Below, piece by piece: positions 17,014 to 24,826 of a stretch of 64,000 nt of DNA. The DNA is from Azospirillaceae bacterium. GTDB lineage: Bacteria; Pseudomonadota; Alphaproteobacteria; Azospirillales; Azospirillaceae. Under the pieces are notes generated by a model. That model was not told the DNA's origin. It saw only the letters and a program-made list of their open reading frames with translations, and did no database searches. The stretch is taken from NCBI GenBank assembly GCA_031291675.1, contig JARLIO010000062.1, positions 83,013 through 147,012 of the forward strand, read 5' to 3'. Position 1 is the stretch's first letter. Every line of letters begins with the position of its first letter. The position numbers and the translations under genes were made by a program.

Positions 17014-17679
17014 CTAGCGCTGCACCAAATCCCGGCCCGCGGGGTCGCGGGTTTCCCAGCCCAAGCGGGCCAATTCCGGGGTTGAGGCCTCCTGTTCGGG
17101 ATAACCGATGCACAGATAGGCGGTCAGGTGCCAGGCCGGGGGCACGTCAAGGGCCGCGATCGCCGCCACCGGGTCAAGGATCGAAACCCAGCCGACGCCA
17201 ACGCCCTGGGCGCGGGCCGCCAACCACAGCGTCATCACCGCCATTGCGGTCGATTGGTCCAGGGTTTGGGGCATGGTGCGACAGCCCAGACCCTTGCCGG
17301 TCATGGTCGTCGGATCGGTACAGACCGCGAGCTGGACCGGTGCGTCGTCAAGACCCGAGAGCTTGAGTCGGGCATAAAGCTGCGCGCGCTCGCCGTGATA
17401 GGCGGCCAGCGCGTCCTGATTGGCGTCGACAAAGTTCGCCCGGATTGCGGTCCGGCGCCTGACGTCTTCGACCAGGACAAAGCGCCAGGGCTGGCTGTAG
17501 CCGACCGAAGGCGCCAGACAGGCCAGGTCGAGAAGATGATCGAGGATGCCCGGGGCCAGGGCGTCACGCCGGAAGCGCCGCACGTCGCGGCGCCAGCGCA
17601 GCAAGCCTTCCAGCTGGTCGCGAAATGCATCGTCGAACCGGGGCGGCAGCGGACCGGTCGGATCGGGGCCTGGCGGCAT
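17014..17679 (-). CDS. bluB: 5,6-dimethylbenzimidazole synthase BluB
   Basis: A 221-aa nitroreductase-fold flavoenzyme that converts reduced FMN and oxygen to 5,6-dimethylbenzimidazole, the lower ligand of cobalamin. Family features present: RRDVRRFRRDAL near the N-terminus, CLAPSVGYSQPWRFVLVED, APVQLAVCTDPT, KGLGCRTMPQTLDQSTAMAV and ARAQGVGVGWVSILDP. The start (MPPGPDP) is 28 bp after the stop of the upstream partition-partner gene in the same direction. It is therefore probably the third cistron of the parA operon. The longer reading frame upstream is a shadow of that gene. No cobalamin riboswitch is seen. Confidence 0.9.
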   Translation of the reverse strand: MPPGPDPTGPLPPRFDDAFRDQLEGLLRWRRDVRRFRRDALAPGILDHLLDLACLAPSVGYSQPWRFVLVEDVRRRTAIRANFVDANQDALAAYHGERAQLYARLKLSGLDDAPVQLAVCTDPTTMTGKGLGCRTMPQTLDQSTAMAVMTLWLAARAQGVGVGWVSILDPVAAIAALDVPPAWHLTAYLCIGYPEQEASTPELARLGWETRDPAGRDLVQR

Positions 17680-17707
17680 CGGGGGCACTCCGGTTTCGTG
17701 GACCACG

Positions 17708-18319
17708 CTATTGCGCGGCTTCGGGCGCGGGCGCCGTGTCATACTCGATAATCTCGGCCCCAAGCTGAAGTTTGATCCGGTTGATTTCGGCATCGAGTTT
17801 GCGGCGCCGTTCCAGCAGCTGTTCCAGGCGTTGGCGCAAGGGCGCGGTGGGATCGAGGTCGGTCTTGAGCGACTTCTTGAAAGCGAGCACCGCGGGGCGG
17901 CTGATGGTGGGGCGGACCAGACCCCGGGCGCGGGCCATCGCGAGCTGCTCGTCGCTGAGCGAGGCCAGGGCATAGACCGTGGCATAGCTGGGCGGCGCCT
18001 CCTCCGGCAACAGCCGGCGGCTGTCGATGGCCTCGGCGGCGGCGCGGATCTGGAACGCGGTCTTGCGGCCAAAGGGCAGATCGGAATCGATCATGCTTTC
18101 ATAGTCGCCGTGGGGCAAGGTCGCCTTGGCCTTGAGCAGGTAGCGGCCGATCACCAGGAATTTCTCCTGGGCCTGGCGCCACAGCCGAGTGATCTCGGCA
18201 ACGAACTCCTCGCGGTTCTTGAAGTCCTGGACGACACGCTCCAGCTCGCCGACCCGTTCGTCGTCGCGCAAGCGGGCGGCAGCCGTGGTCTTGCTGATGG
18301 ATTTCTGGATCAAGCTCAT
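17708..18319 (-). CDS. ParA-associated coiled-coil partition protein
   Basis: A 203-aa protein that starts 7 bp after parA, in the ParB position. It is not a canonical ParB. Residues ~20-110 include REEFVAEITRLWRQAQEKFL and GRYLLKAKATLPHGDYESMI, a DUF3102-like helical region, followed by GRKTAFQIRAAAEAI. The C-terminal third is a charged coiled coil (LRQRLEQLLERRRKLDAEI). Similar proteins follow parA on plasmids of acetic acid bacteria and relatives (family knowledge from memory). It probably works with ParA in plasmid partition or repression of the operon; DNA binding is inferred. Confidence 0.7.
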   Translation of the reverse strand: MSLIQKSISKTTAAARLRDDERVGELERVVQDFKNREEFVAEITRLWRQAQEKFLVIGRYLLKAKATLPHGDYESMIDSDLPFGRKTAFQIRAAAEAIDSRRLLPEEAPPSYATVYALASLSDEQLAMARARGLVRPTISRPAVLAFKKSLKTDLDPTAPLRQRLEQLLERRRKLDAEINRIKLQLGAEIIEYDTAPAPEAAQ

Positions 18320-18326
18320 CCCCGCC

Positions 18327-19049
18327 TCACAGGCCCAATTCGTTACGGATGAAGTGCCAGACACTGACAAAGTCGTCGCCGCCGCTGGCGCCACGGACCT
18401 CGATCACGCCCAGACCCAGCGGGCTGGTCGTGGTGATGTCGATGAATTGGCGGATGTCGATCGGGCATAGCGGGCCGACGGCGAGCAGGCTGCGCCGCGC
18501 CTCGTCCAGCAGCTTGGTGCCCTTCTGCGTCGCATTGAGCAAAAACGCCGCCTTGGCATGGCGATCGCGCAGATAGCGCATGAACGGGATCACCGATTCG
18601 CGATCGTCCCAGCCCGGACGGGTCGGGACGATGATCAGGTCGGCGACCTGGAGCAGCGCCAGCATCTCGGCCGGGTGGTCTTCGATGCCCGGGGGCGTGT
18701 CGATCACCAGCAGATCATAGTCGTCGAGTTCACCGATCTCGTGGGCGCCGTTGAGCGGTGCTTCGTAATGCTCGATCCGCGGCATGGTTTCCGGGCGACG
18801 GGCCCACCATTTCGACAAGGTCTTTTGGCGGTCGAAGTCGATCACGGCGACCGAGAGGCCGTTATGGGCGGCGATCACGGCGACATTCTTGACGAAGGTG
18901 GTCTTGCCGCTGCCGCCCTTTGGGGACGCGGTCAGCAGCACCTTCTTGTACCGGGGACGGTTCGGCGGGGCCGGATCTGGGGGCCGGTCGAGGATGCTGG
19001 CATCGTCGACCGCCGCCGGCCGGGCGCTGGCAAGGGGGATTTCACCCAT
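18327..19049 (-). CDS. parA: Plasmid partition ATPase ParA
   Basis: A 240-aa Walker-type partition ATPase. It has the deviant Walker A motif SPKGGSGKTTFVKN, switch region VIDFDRQKTLSKWW, Walker B LLVIDTPPG and the DRESVIPFMRYLRDR segment. There is no N-terminal helix-turn-helix; instead a ~40-residue Pro-rich lead. The ATG at 19049 (MGEIPLAS) has a GGAG site 8 bp upstream; the in-frame extension upstream crosses the palindromic operator and is not coding. It would segregate the replicon by forming nucleoid-bound gradients. It heads the operon parA - partner - bluB. Confidence 0.9.
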   Translation of the reverse strand: MGEIPLASARPAAVDDASILDRPPDPAPPNRPRYKKVLLTASPKGGSGKTTFVKNVAVIAAHNGLSVAVIDFDRQKTLSKWWARRPETMPRIEHYEAPLNGAHEIGELDDYDLLVIDTPPGIEDHPAEMLALLQVADLIIVPTRPGWDDRESVIPFMRYLRDRHAKAAFLLNATQKGTKLLDEARRSLLAVGPLCPIDIRQFIDITTTSPLGLGVIEVRGASGGDDFVSVWHFIRNELGL

Positions 19050-19187
19050 CAAGGGTCTCCGGGAGGGACAAAAAGCGGGAGGACAACGTCCTGTCGGGAC
19101 TGTTCTAGCGGATTTAGCGGCAAAGGCAAAACGGCGTTTGCGTTGGGTCGGGTAATTTTGGCGCCGGCCGATTTCGCTGGCTGCGAT

Positions 19188-19213
19188 AAATGTCTGACAG
19201 CTGTTAGGCATTT
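19188..19213. promoter_or_regulatory. 26-bp palindrome upstream of parA
   Basis: The sequence aaatgtctgacag|ctgttaggcattt is an inverted repeat with two mismatched pairs, 140 bp upstream of the parA start. It is a candidate operator or centromere-like site for the partition proteins. Position supports this; binding is inferred. Confidence 0.5.
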
Positions 19214-19451
19214 GCGCGATGGCAGAGGCGGATTTCCGGGGTGGTCCTCTCCGTTGCCTCCAGGATAGGCTTTCGGCGCCGATCTTTCCAGGGCGGCGAT
19301 CACGGGACCCCTTATCAAAGGGCCGCGGACAGGCTATATCGGCATGACCCGCTCGGCTGTGACCACGACGCGCACCGCGTCATTTTGATCCCCCGGTCTG
19401 AGCGAGGCCCGATCTTTGTGAGCCCGGATCTTTTCGCGTACGGAGGAACCT
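19214..19451. promoter_or_regulatory. Divergent promoter region: partition operon / sugar cluster
   Basis: Together with 19050-19187 this gives about 400 bp between divergent genes. No additional coding region is evident. It should hold the promoter of the nine-gene sugar cluster, but I cannot name a -35/-10 pair with confidence. Confidence 0.4.
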
Positions 19452-20390
19452 TTGCGTCTTCTCGTCACCGGTGGCTGTGGCTACAAGGGGAGCGTCCTGG
19501 TTCCCAAACTGCTTGCGGCAGGGCACGAGGTCGTGGTCTTCGACATTCAGTGGTTCGGCAATTTCCTGGCGCCGCACCCGCTTCTGACGGTGATCGAGGG
19601 TGATATCCGCGCGATCGATCGCGTCGATCTCGACGGTGTCGCGGCGATCGTCCATTTGTCGTCGGTGGCCAACGATCCCTGCTCCGACCTTGATCCCAAG
19701 CTGACCTGGGAGATCAGCTGTCTGGCGACCATGCAGCTGGCCGACAAGGCGCGGCGGGCCGGGGTTCACCGCTTCATCTATGCCTCGTCGGGCAGCGTCT
19801 ATGGCGTCAAGGCGGAGGACCAGGTCACCGAGGACCTGCCGCTGATCCCGCTGTCGGAATACAACAAGACCAAGATGGTCGCCGAGCGCGTGCTGCTGAG
19901 CTATGCCGGCGACATGGTGGTGCAGATCGTGCGGCCGGCGACGGTGTGCGGTTATTCGCCCCGGATGCGCCTCGACGTCGCGGTCAATCTGCTGACCATG
20001 CAGGCGCTGCTGCGCCACCACATCACGGTGCTGGGCGGCGACCAGATCCGCCCGAACATTCACATCGACGACGTGACCGATCTGTACCTGTTTTTGCTCG
20101 ATCACCCGGAACATCACGGTATCTTTAATGCCGGCTTCGAGAATTTATCGATCCTGGAAATTGCCCAGCGTGTTACCCAGGTGGTGCCGGCCGAGATCGA
20201 AGTGAAACCGTCCAACGATCCGCGCTCCTATCGCATCAATTCCGACCGATTGCTGGCGACCGGGTTCCGGCCGCGCAAGAATGTCGCGATCGCGATTGAG
20301 GAGGTTGCCGCCGCGGTCCGATCTGGCACCTTGAAGGATGAGGATCGCTGCTATAATCTGCGCTGGATGCAGCAGGGTTACGGCCGTTAG
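19452..20390 (+). CDS. NAD-dependent sugar epimerase/dehydratase (SDR)
   Basis: A 312-aa extended short-chain dehydrogenase that acts on nucleotide sugars. It has the N-terminal Rossmann motif VTGGCGYKGS (TGxxGxxG type), HLSSVANDP, the catalytic Ser/Tyr/Lys set (YASSGSVYG, SEYNKTK) and a substrate-binding region (RPATVCGYSPRMRLD; RPNIHIDDV). Start is TTG at 19452 with GGAGG five bases upstream; no ATG fits. It is the first gene of a tightly packed sugar cluster. Exact reaction (4-epimerisation, dehydration or reduction) is not decidable from sequence. Confidence 0.85.
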   Translation: MRLLVTGGCGYKGSVLVPKLLAAGHEVVVFDIQWFGNFLAPHPLLTVIEGDIRAIDRVDLDGVAAIVHLSSVANDPCSDLDPKLTWEISCLATMQLADKARRAGVHRFIYASSGSVYGVKAEDQVTEDLPLIPLSEYNKTKMVAERVLLSYAGDMVVQIVRPATVCGYSPRMRLDVAVNLLTMQALLRHHITVLGGDQIRPNIHIDDVTDLYLFLLDHPEHHGIFNAGFENLSILEIAQRVTQVVPAEIEVKPSNDPRSYRINSDRLLATGFRPRKNVAIAIEEVAAAVRSGTLKDEDRCYNLRWMQQGYGR

Positions 20391-20479
20391 AAGGACGGTC
20401 AACGGATCGTCTCGGGCCGTCCGCGGACCGCGGGCGGTGGTATCGCCGGGGCCCACCCCAACAGAGACGAAGCCGACAG

Positions 20480-21049
20480 ATGCGAAACGACATCCGCGAC
20501 TATCTCCAGCGCCTCAGCGCCGTTCTCGAAACAACCGATCTCAGCGGCGTTGAAAGCCTGGGCCAGGAATTGCTGGATTGCTGGCGCACCGGTCGCCAAT
20601 TGTTTTTGTGCGGCAATGGCGGCAGCGCGGCCAATGCCATCCACCTGGCCAATGATTTTCTCTACGGCATCTCCAAGCGACCAGGATCCGGGCTGCGGGT
20701 GACGGCGCTGCCGGCCAACAGTTCCGTGCTGACCTGTCTGGCCAACGACATGGGCTATGATCAGGTGTTCGCCCTGCAATTGGCGGTCCTGGCGCGCCCC
20801 GGCGACGTGCTGCTGGCGTTCTCGGGCAGCGGCAATTCGCCCAACATTTTGCGGGCGCTGGAGAAGGCGCGGGAAATCGGCATGCGCAGCTATGCGGTGC
20901 TCGGTTATTCCGGCGGGCAGGCCAAGGCGCTGGCCGACGTGCCGCTGCATTTCGCGATCGACGACATGCAGATCAGCGAGGACATCCAGCTGATCCTGGG
21001 ACATCTGCTGATGCAGTGGCTGTACCGTCACCGTGATCAGGTCGCCTGA
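20480..21049 (+). CDS. SIS-domain phosphosugar isomerase (GmhA-like)
   Basis: A 189-aa single SIS-domain protein like sedoheptulose-7-phosphate isomerase GmhA, which makes D-glycero-D-manno-heptose 7-phosphate. Motifs are LFLCGNGGSAANAIHLANDF, ALPANSSVLTCLANDMGY and LLAFSGSGNSPNILRALEKA, with C-terminal ISEDIQLILGHLL; these are all GmhA-typical. It sits 90 bp after the first epimerase and 3 bp before the next. With the HldE-like and nucleotidyltransferase genes downstream it points to activated-heptose synthesis. A different phosphosugar substrate remains possible. Confidence 0.85.
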   Translation: MRNDIRDYLQRLSAVLETTDLSGVESLGQELLDCWRTGRQLFLCGNGGSAANAIHLANDFLYGISKRPGSGLRVTALPANSSVLTCLANDMGYDQVFALQLAVLARPGDVLLAFSGSGNSPNILRALEKAREIGMRSYAVLGYSGGQAKALADVPLHFAIDDMQISEDIQLILGHLLMQWLYRHRDQVA

Positions 21050-21052
21050 ATC

Positions 21053-22045
21053 ATGGCCGACAAGGTCCTTGTTATCGGCAGCAATTCCTTTTCCGGCGCG
21101 TCATTTGTCGCCTTCCTGCTCGACCAGGGGCTGGAGGTGATCGGCGTCAGCCGGTCCGAGGAACCGCATCACGCCTTCCTGCCCTATCGCTGGGGCGCGG
21201 GCGAACGCCGCTTCACCTTTCATCGCCTGGACCTCAACCACGACCTCGACGCGCTCGACGCGCTGGTGCGCGAGCAACGCATCCCTGTCGTCGTCAATTT
21301 CGCGGCCCAAAGCATGGTCGGTGAAAGCTGGAAACATCCCGACCAGTGGATGATGACCAATGTCGTGGCAATGGTCCGGCTGCATGAACGGTTGCGCCGG
21401 CTCGATTTTCTTGAGCGCTATGTTCATGTCACGACACCCGAGGTCTATGGCAGCACCGAGGGGTTCATCGCCGAGGACACGCCGTTTCGTCCCAGCACGC
21501 CCTATGCGGTATCACGGGCCGCCGCGGATATGAGCCTGCGCACTTATTTCGAGGCCTATGGTTTTCCGGTGCTGTTCACCCGCGCCGCCAATGTCTATGG
21601 CGCCGGTCAGCAGCTCTATCGCATCATTCCGCGTACCATCCTGTTCATCCTGCTGGGTCGGAAATTGCAGCTTCACGGCGGCGGCCAGTCGCGTCGCGCC
21701 TTCATCGACATCCGTGATGTGGCGCGGGCGACCTGGCAGATCGCCTGTGATGGCCAATTGGGCGAGACCTATCACATCTCGACCAATGAGATCGTCGCGA
21801 TCCGCGACATTGTCGCCCGGATTTGCGAACGGCTCGGCGTCCGGTTCGAGGATTGCGTCGAAATGGTTGGCGATCGCCTGGGCAAGGATTCCGCCTATAT
21901 GCTGGACAGCGGCAAGCTGCGGCGCAGCCTGGGCTGGTCCGACACGGTTTCGCTGGATGCCGGGCTCGACGCCTGCATTTCCTGGGTCCGCGACCATTTT
22001 GACGCGTTGCGTCACCAACCGCTCGACTACCAACATAAGCCCTGA
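21053..22045 (+). CDS. NAD-dependent sugar dehydratase/epimerase (GDP-mannose / dTDP-glucose 4,6-dehydratase-like)
   Basis: A 330-aa extended SDR. The N-terminal motif is GSNSFSGASFV, a variant of TGxxGxxG in which the first Gly is shifted and one Gly is Ser, which is unusual. NFAAQSMVGESWKHP, TTPEVYGSTEG, the catalytic TPYAVSRAAAD (Tyr and, in place of the usual Lys, Arg) and RAANVYGAGQQLYRIIP resemble 4,6-dehydratases. The YxxxR in place of YxxxK is notable and may change activity. It starts 3 bp after gmhA and is probably translationally coupled. Confidence 0.8.
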   Translation: MADKVLVIGSNSFSGASFVAFLLDQGLEVIGVSRSEEPHHAFLPYRWGAGERRFTFHRLDLNHDLDALDALVREQRIPVVVNFAAQSMVGESWKHPDQWMMTNVVAMVRLHERLRRLDFLERYVHVTTPEVYGSTEGFIAEDTPFRPSTPYAVSRAAADMSLRTYFEAYGFPVLFTRAANVYGAGQQLYRIIPRTILFILLGRKLQLHGGGQSRRAFIDIRDVARATWQIACDGQLGETYHISTNEIVAIRDIVARICERLGVRFEDCVEMVGDRLGKDSAYMLDSGKLRRSLGWSDTVSLDAGLDACISWVRDHFDALRHQPLDYQHKP

Positions 22046-22083
22046 TATTCCGGCTCAGGGGCCAACAGGCAAGGACAGGCGAA

Positions 22084-22743
22084 ATGGGGCAGGAGATCGA
22101 TCTGCTGGTCAACTACCCGCGGACCAAACGCAATGTCGAGGACCGCGGTGCCACCAAGACCGAAGCGGATCGCGCGATCGCCCGGCAATTCGGCCGGGAA
22201 TTCTTTGATGGCGATCGCCGGACCGGCTATGGCGGGTTCGATTATCATCCGCGCTTCTGGCAGCCGGTGATCCCGACCCTGCGTGATCATTTTGGCCTGT
22301 CGGCCGCCAGCAGCGTCCTTGATGTTGGTTGCGCCAAGGGCTTCATGCTGCACGACCTGGCGCAAACGATCCCCGGCATCACGATCCGTGGCATCGATGT
22401 GTCGCAATATGCCATCGACAACGCGCTCGACGACGTCAAACCCTGGGTCCAGGTCGCGGATGCCCGGGCGCTGCCGTTTGAGGACCGGTCCTTCGATGTC
22501 GTGATCGCGATCAACACGGTGCACAATCTGGAACGCGATGACCTGGCCCGGGCGCTGCGGGAAATCATGCGGGTCAGCCGCGGCCAGGCCTTCGTCACGG
22601 TTGATGCCTATCGCGATGACGCCGAGCGGCTGCGCATGGAGGCGTGGAACCTGACCGCGAAGACCGTCATGCATGTCGATGACTGGACGGCGTTCTTTGC
22701 CGCGGTCGGCTACACCGGGGATTATTACTGGTTCATTCCATGA
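22084..22743 (+). CDS. SAM-dependent class I methyltransferase
   Basis: A 219-aa protein with a Rossmann methyltransferase core. Motif I is VLDVGCAKGFMLHDL (residues ~79-93), the acidic end of beta 2 is GIDVSQYAI, then VADARALPFEDRSFDVVIAINT and a final VTVDAYRDD. The N-terminal ~70 residues (GYGGFDYHPRFWQPV) probably bind the substrate. Position between sugar dehydratase and E1-alpha genes suggests a sugar or sugar-derived substrate, inferred only. It overlaps the next gene by 4 bp (ATGA). Confidence 0.8.
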   Translation: MGQEIDLLVNYPRTKRNVEDRGATKTEADRAIARQFGREFFDGDRRTGYGGFDYHPRFWQPVIPTLRDHFGLSAASSVLDVGCAKGFMLHDLAQTIPGITIRGIDVSQYAIDNALDDVKPWVQVADARALPFEDRSFDVVIAINTVHNLERDDLARALREIMRVSRGQAFVTVDAYRDDAERLRMEAWNLTAKTVMHVDDWTAFFAAVGYTGDYYWFIP

Positions 22744-23723
22744 GCGCGCGCCCCGACGCCGGCGTCAGCCGCGATCTGCTGTACCATCTGAAGCGGATCC
22801 GCCGGGTCGAGCTGGAGATCGCGCGGCGTTATCCCGAAGGCGCGATGCGTTGCCCGGTTCACCTGTCGGTCGGCCAGGAGGCGGTTGCCGCGGCGGTGGC
22901 CGTGACGTTGCGGCGCGAGGATCTGGCGGTCAGCGGGCATCGCGCCCACGCCCACTATCTGGGCAAGGGCGGCGATTTGACCGCGATGATCGCTGAGATC
23001 TATGGCAAAGCGACCGGTTGCAGCGGCGGCAAGGGGGGGTCGATGCATTTGATCGACGAAGCCGCCGGATTCATGGGCAGCACCGCGATTGTCGGCGGTA
23101 CGATTCCGGTCGGTGTCGGCCTGGCCCTGGGCATGAAGCAGACCGGGACCGACCAGATCTCCTGCATTTTCCTGGGCGACGGTGCGATCGAGGCCGGGGT
23201 GTTCTATGAATCGCTGAATTTCGCGGTGCTGAAGCGCCTGCCCGTGCTGTTCGTCTGCGAAAACAATCTGTATTCGGTCTATACCCCGCTGGCCAAGCGC
23301 CAGCCGGCGGGCCGGTGTATCGCCGATGTCGCGGCGGCGATCGGGGCGCGCACCGCCAGCGGCGACGGCAATGATGTCGAGCAGGTCTGGTCGCTGATGA
23401 CCGACGCGGTGGCGGCGCTGCGCGCCGGCAGCGGACCGTGGTTCCTCGAGCTGGCGACGTATCGCTGGCTGGAGCATTGCGGACCCTTCTATGACAACGA
23501 TATCGGTTATCGCAGCGAGGCCGAATTCCGGGCGTGGCAGGCCCGTGATCCCGTGGCGTGCCATCAGGCCCGGTTGATCGAACGCGGGGTGATCGATGCG
23601 GCGATGGTCGCCCGCCTGGACGCTGACATTGATGGCGAAGTGGCGCAGGCTTTCGCCGCCGCCGAGGCCGCGCCGTTCCCGGAACCCGGCGCCGCCTTCA
23701 CCGATCTGTATGCGGGGCCCTGA
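22740..23723 (+). CDS. Thiamine-diphosphate dehydrogenase E1 alpha-type subunit
   Basis: A 327-aa homologue of the alpha subunit of pyruvate/acetoin dehydrogenase E1. The ThDP-binding motif GDG...NN is present (FLGDGAIEAGVFYESLNFA and VCENNLYSVYTP). So is the substrate-side region HRAHAHYLGKGGDL, SGGKGGSMHLID and GGTIPVGVGLALG. The beta subunit follows after 2 bp. No E2 (lipoyl acyltransferase) or E3 gene is near. In a sugar cluster the pair more likely performs a stand-alone decarboxylation or two-carbon transfer than feeding acyl-CoA synthesis; this is inference. Confidence 0.88.
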   Translation: MSARPDAGVSRDLLYHLKRIRRVELEIARRYPEGAMRCPVHLSVGQEAVAAAVAVTLRREDLAVSGHRAHAHYLGKGGDLTAMIAEIYGKATGCSGGKGGSMHLIDEAAGFMGSTAIVGGTIPVGVGLALGMKQTGTDQISCIFLGDGAIEAGVFYESLNFAVLKRLPVLFVCENNLYSVYTPLAKRQPAGRCIADVAAAIGARTASGDGNDVEQVWSLMTDAVAALRAGSGPWFLELATYRWLEHCGPFYDNDIGYRSEAEFRAWQARDPVACHQARLIERGVIDAAMVARLDADIDGEVAQAFAAAEAAPFPEPGAAFTDLYAGP

Positions 23724-23725
23724 CC

Positions 23726-24781
23726 ATGGCGCAACTCACCTTCGCCGCCGCGATCAATGACGCGTTGCGCATCGCCCTGACGATCGATCCGCGCGTCATC
23801 TGCTACGGCCTGGGCACCGACGACCCCAAGGGCGTATTCGGCACCACTGCGGGGTTGCAGGCCCAGTTCGGCGCCGAGCGGGTGTTCGACATGCCGACCG
23901 CGGAAAACGCCATGACCGGGATCGGTGTCGGCGCGGCGCTGTACGGACTGCGCCCGGTGCTGACCCATCAGCGGCTGGATTTCGCGCTGCTGTCGCTCGA
24001 CCAGATCGTCAACAACGCTGCCAAATGGCATTTCATGTTTGGCGGTCGCCGCGCCGTGCCCTTGACGATCCGCATGATCATGGGGCGCGGCTGGGGCCAG
24101 GGACCGACGCATTCCCAGAACCTTCAGGCCTGGTTTGCTCATATCCCGGGGCTCAAGGTGGTGATGCCGGCGACCGCGGGCGATGCCAAGGGCCTGCTGC
24201 TGTCGGCGATCTTCGACGACAACCCGGTGATTTTTCTGGAACATCGCTGGCTGCATAACCTCAAGGGTGAGGTTGCCGAGGGCGATGTCCGGGTGCCGCT
24301 GGGCCGGGCCCAGCGGCTGCGCCGGGGCGATGCCATCACGATTGTCGCGATGTCGACGATGACGGCCGAAGCGTTGCACGCGGTTGATTTCCTGGCCGAT
24401 CATGGCGTCGCGGCCGATCTGATCGACCTGCGCAGCATCCGCCCGCTCGATTGGGACATGATTGCGGCCTCGGTCAAGCGCACCGGCCGGCTGTTGGTGC
24501 TGGATACCGGATCCCTGACCGGTTCCGTCGCGGGTGAGATCGTCGCCGGTATCGCGGAACGGGGCTGGAACGATCTCCAGGCCGCGCCGCGCCGCCTCGC
24601 GGTTCCCGATTTCCCCGAGGCGACCAGCCCGGCCCTGACCCGGACCTATCACGTCCGTGCCGAACAGATCGTCGATGCCGTTGCCGCGATGCTGCAACGC
24701 CCGATCGACAGCGCCCCGCTGGCCGCCCGGCGCACCCACCCGCATGATGTCCCGGGCGCCTGGTTCACCGGCCCGTTCTGA
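23726..24781 (+). CDS. Thiamine-diphosphate dehydrogenase E1 beta-type / transketolase C-terminal subunit
   Basis: A 351-aa partner of the preceding alpha subunit. It has the pyrimidine-binding domain (about 1-180, with the activating Glu in PTAENAMTGIGVGAAL) and the C-terminal transketolase-like domain (about 200-330; RRGDAITIVAMSTMT, DLIDLRSIRPLDWDMI). It lacks one common E1-beta feature, the E2-binding character of the C-terminus cannot be judged, and no E2 gene is present. Its 2-bp spacing from the alpha gene shows co-translation. Confidence 0.87.
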   Translation: MAQLTFAAAINDALRIALTIDPRVICYGLGTDDPKGVFGTTAGLQAQFGAERVFDMPTAENAMTGIGVGAALYGLRPVLTHQRLDFALLSLDQIVNNAAKWHFMFGGRRAVPLTIRMIMGRGWGQGPTHSQNLQAWFAHIPGLKVVMPATAGDAKGLLLSAIFDDNPVIFLEHRWLHNLKGEVAEGDVRVPLGRAQRLRRGDAITIVAMSTMTAEALHAVDFLADHGVAADLIDLRSIRPLDWDMIAASVKRTGRLLVLDTGSLTGSVAGEIVAGIAERGWNDLQAAPRRLAVPDFPEATSPALTRTYHVRAEQIVDAVAAMLQRPIDSAPLAARRTHPHDVPGAWFTGPF

Positions 24782-24826
24782 GCGATGATACCGGGGACCA
24801 GCCCCTTGATCGAGGATGCCACGCCC

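Noticed and set aside
16151..17017. 288-codon plus-strand frame over R1 and the peptidase remnant
   Set aside because: Begins in R1 and then runs antisense to the peptidase remnant.
17014..18319. Cobalamin riboswitch in front of bluB
   Set aside because: The space before bluB is only 28 bp after the preceding stop, and no riboswitch-like fold could be placed.
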